DNA from: DYCT01 sp051875715
GTDB taxonomy: Bacteria > Bacteroidota > Bacteroidia > Bacteroidales > Bacteroidaceae
DNA: 54,396 nt
Assembly: GCA_051875715.1 (NCBI GenBank)
Contig: JBJEHD010000051.1
Location: forward strand, 1 to 54,396
Reading direction: 5' to 3'
A model generated the notes under the pieces. The model had not been told where the DNA came from. It saw only the letters and a list, made by a program, of their open reading frames with translations, and searched no databases. Position numbers and translations under genes: made by a program. Below, piece by piece: positions 53,361-54,396 of this stretch (position 1 is the first letter of the stretch; every line of letters begins with the position of its first letter).

Positions 53361-54226
53361 TGGAAAAGAAAGACTATGGCAAATCGGTCAGAACACGTCT
53401 GGTCAATCTGATGAACGAGACAGGCTACAAGTATATGTATCTGTTGGCAAGGTATTTCAATGAACGTCTGCTCTACCGGGTATCTGTCAGCCAGTATAAG
53501 GACAACTTCCTGCTGAAAGGAGGTTCTTTGCTTTATGCTTTGGACGGTCTTGAAGCTCGCCCCACGGTTGATGTGGACTTCATGGCTGACAGGATAAGCC
53601 GTGATAGGGAAACCCTGACGGAAATATTCAAGAAGATTGTCGCTATAGACTGTGATGAAGACGGAGTGTATTTTGATATGGAAAGTATCAAAACGGAACC
53701 TATCACAGTGGACAAAAAATACCCAGGTTCACGTTTCTATGTGACAGCACACATGGACACCATTGTACACAATATGTCAGTTGACATTGGTTTCGGTGAT
53801 GTGGTGTCTCCATGCCCGATGGCTATCGATTTTCCCTTGTTGCTGCCCAATATGCCTTTGGTCAATCTCCAAGCCTATTCTCTGGAAACCGTAGTGGCGG
53901 AAAAGTTCCATACGATGATTGACCGAGATGAGACAAACAGCCGTATGAAAGACTTCTTTGACTGTTACCAGCTGCTCACGCAACGCAATCTTAGCGATGA
54001 CACACTGTTTGAGGCTATCAAGGCTACCTTTGACAACAGGGCATTGGCATATAAGCTCAATCTCAAATTATTCTCTGATGAGTTTGCAACAGATAAGGAG
54101 CGCATTATGCGTTGGAAGGCATTTCTGAAAAAGATAAAGTGGAAAGAAGAGATACCTTTCTCATCTGTCATGCAAATCATCAAAAACCGTCTTCAGCCTA
54201 TAGCAATGAGATATTGGGGAAAGTAA
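53360..54226 (+). CDS. AbiEii/AbiGii-family nucleotidyltransferase toxin
   Basis: A 288-residue DNA polymerase beta-like nucleotidyltransferase. LLKGGSLLYAL (GGS at 54-56) and RPTVDVDF (D71, D73) form the catalytic nucleotidyltransferase core. SLETVVAEKFHTMIDRDETN and SRMKDFFDCYQLL are the conserved later motifs of the AbiEii family. Toxins of this group modify tRNA or otherwise block growth during phage infection. It is translationally coupled to AbiEi. Complete, with all visible motifs intact. Confidence 0.92.
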   Translation: MEKKDYGKSVRTRLVNLMNETGYKYMYLLARYFNERLLYRVSVSQYKDNFLLKGGSLLYALDGLEARPTVDVDFMADRISRDRETLTEIFKKIVAIDCDEDGVYFDMESIKTEPITVDKKYPGSRFYVTAHMDTIVHNMSVDIGFGDVVSPCPMAIDFPLLLPNMPLVNLQAYSLETVVAEKFHTMIDRDETNSRMKDFFDCYQLLTQRNLSDDTLFEAIKATFDNRALAYKLNLKLFSDEFATDKERIMRWKAFLKKIKWKEEIPFSSVMQIIKNRLQPIAMRYWGK

Positions 54227-54235
54227 TGTTTTTGC

Positions 54236-54312
54236 GAAACCGCTTTCATGGGGACTTGAAAGCGGTTTCACTGGCTAACCAAAGCGGCTACAGATACCCA
54301 TGAAGCCGCTTT
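54236..54312 (+). terminator. Two hairpins after abiEii
   Basis: GAAACCGCTTTCA (54236-54248) pairs perfectly with TGAAAGCGGTTTC (54257-54269). A second stem pairs AAAGCGGCT (54281-54289) with AGCCGCTTT (54304-54312). The stems share the AAAGCGG core, so alternative pairings are possible. Probably transcription termination of abiE. Confidence 0.55.
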
Positions 54313-54396
54313 CATATCAGGCACAAATCTATCAGGCTAGGCAGTTAATTGCACGGAGGCCGAGCCTGATTTTTGATTTACAAGCCCCCTCAGTCG

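Overview
The window is chromosomal DNA of a member of the Bacteroidota, most likely order Bacteroidales. The evidence is a SusC/SusD pair, an RnfBCDGEA operon, SusC-, DUF3078- and FadL-type outer-membrane proteins, promoters of the Bacteroides type (-7 box TAnnTTTG) in front of many genes, and a type II-C CRISPR system with a 47-bp repeat. The core genes are GC-rich. The left end (1-3550) and right end (about 51900-54396) are clearly more AT-rich and look accessory. I do not name a genus.

Layout. 1-3530: two overlapping Eco57I/TaqI-like adenine-N6 methyltransferase genes, the first cut by the window edge. 3600-4244: a decayed IS66-family element. 4527-13059: a five-gene polysaccharide utilization locus (SusC, SusD, a catalytically degenerate GH18-like lipoprotein, a DUF1735-LamG lipoprotein, and an Endo H-like GH18 endo-beta-N-acetylglucosaminidase), probably for host N-glycans. 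13272-18138: a type III-like restriction-modification pair (res, mod) on the minus strand. 18623-20146: a FadL/OmpP1 porin. 20275-36069: a long minus-strand run of core genes (iorBA, mltG, secreted nuclease, PI-PLC-like protein, LolC/E-like permease, aminotransferase, queE/queD, YolD-like and Y-family polymerase, EamA exporter, hrpB, membrane nucleotide-sugar dehydratase). 36301-43915: a YgbA-like protein, a DUF3078 protein, then rseC-rnfBCDGEA. IorAB produces reduced ferredoxin and Rnf consumes it, so the two loci are metabolically linked.

44167-51905 holds a complete type II-C CRISPR-Cas system: tracrRNA, cas9 (1509 aa), cas1, cas2, and 22 repeats with 21 spacers. I could place the tracrRNA by hand. 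It is on the minus strand, divergent from cas9, with an anti-repeat, a nexus hairpin and a terminator. Its pairing shows that crRNAs are read from the minus strand, towards the cas genes. In that orientation every repeat carries a good Bacteroides-type promoter, so each spacer may have its own start site. The tracrRNA promoter resembles the repeat promoter, and a lone degenerate repeat beyond the array (52395-52441) keeps mainly this promoter half. A small unknown gene lies between the array and that lone repeat.

52779-54226: an AbiEi/AbiEii type IV toxin-antitoxin pair. The window therefore carries four kinds of defence locus (two methyltransferase-based systems, CRISPR-Cas9 and AbiE) separated by housekeeping genes. 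No tRNA or rRNA gene was recognised.
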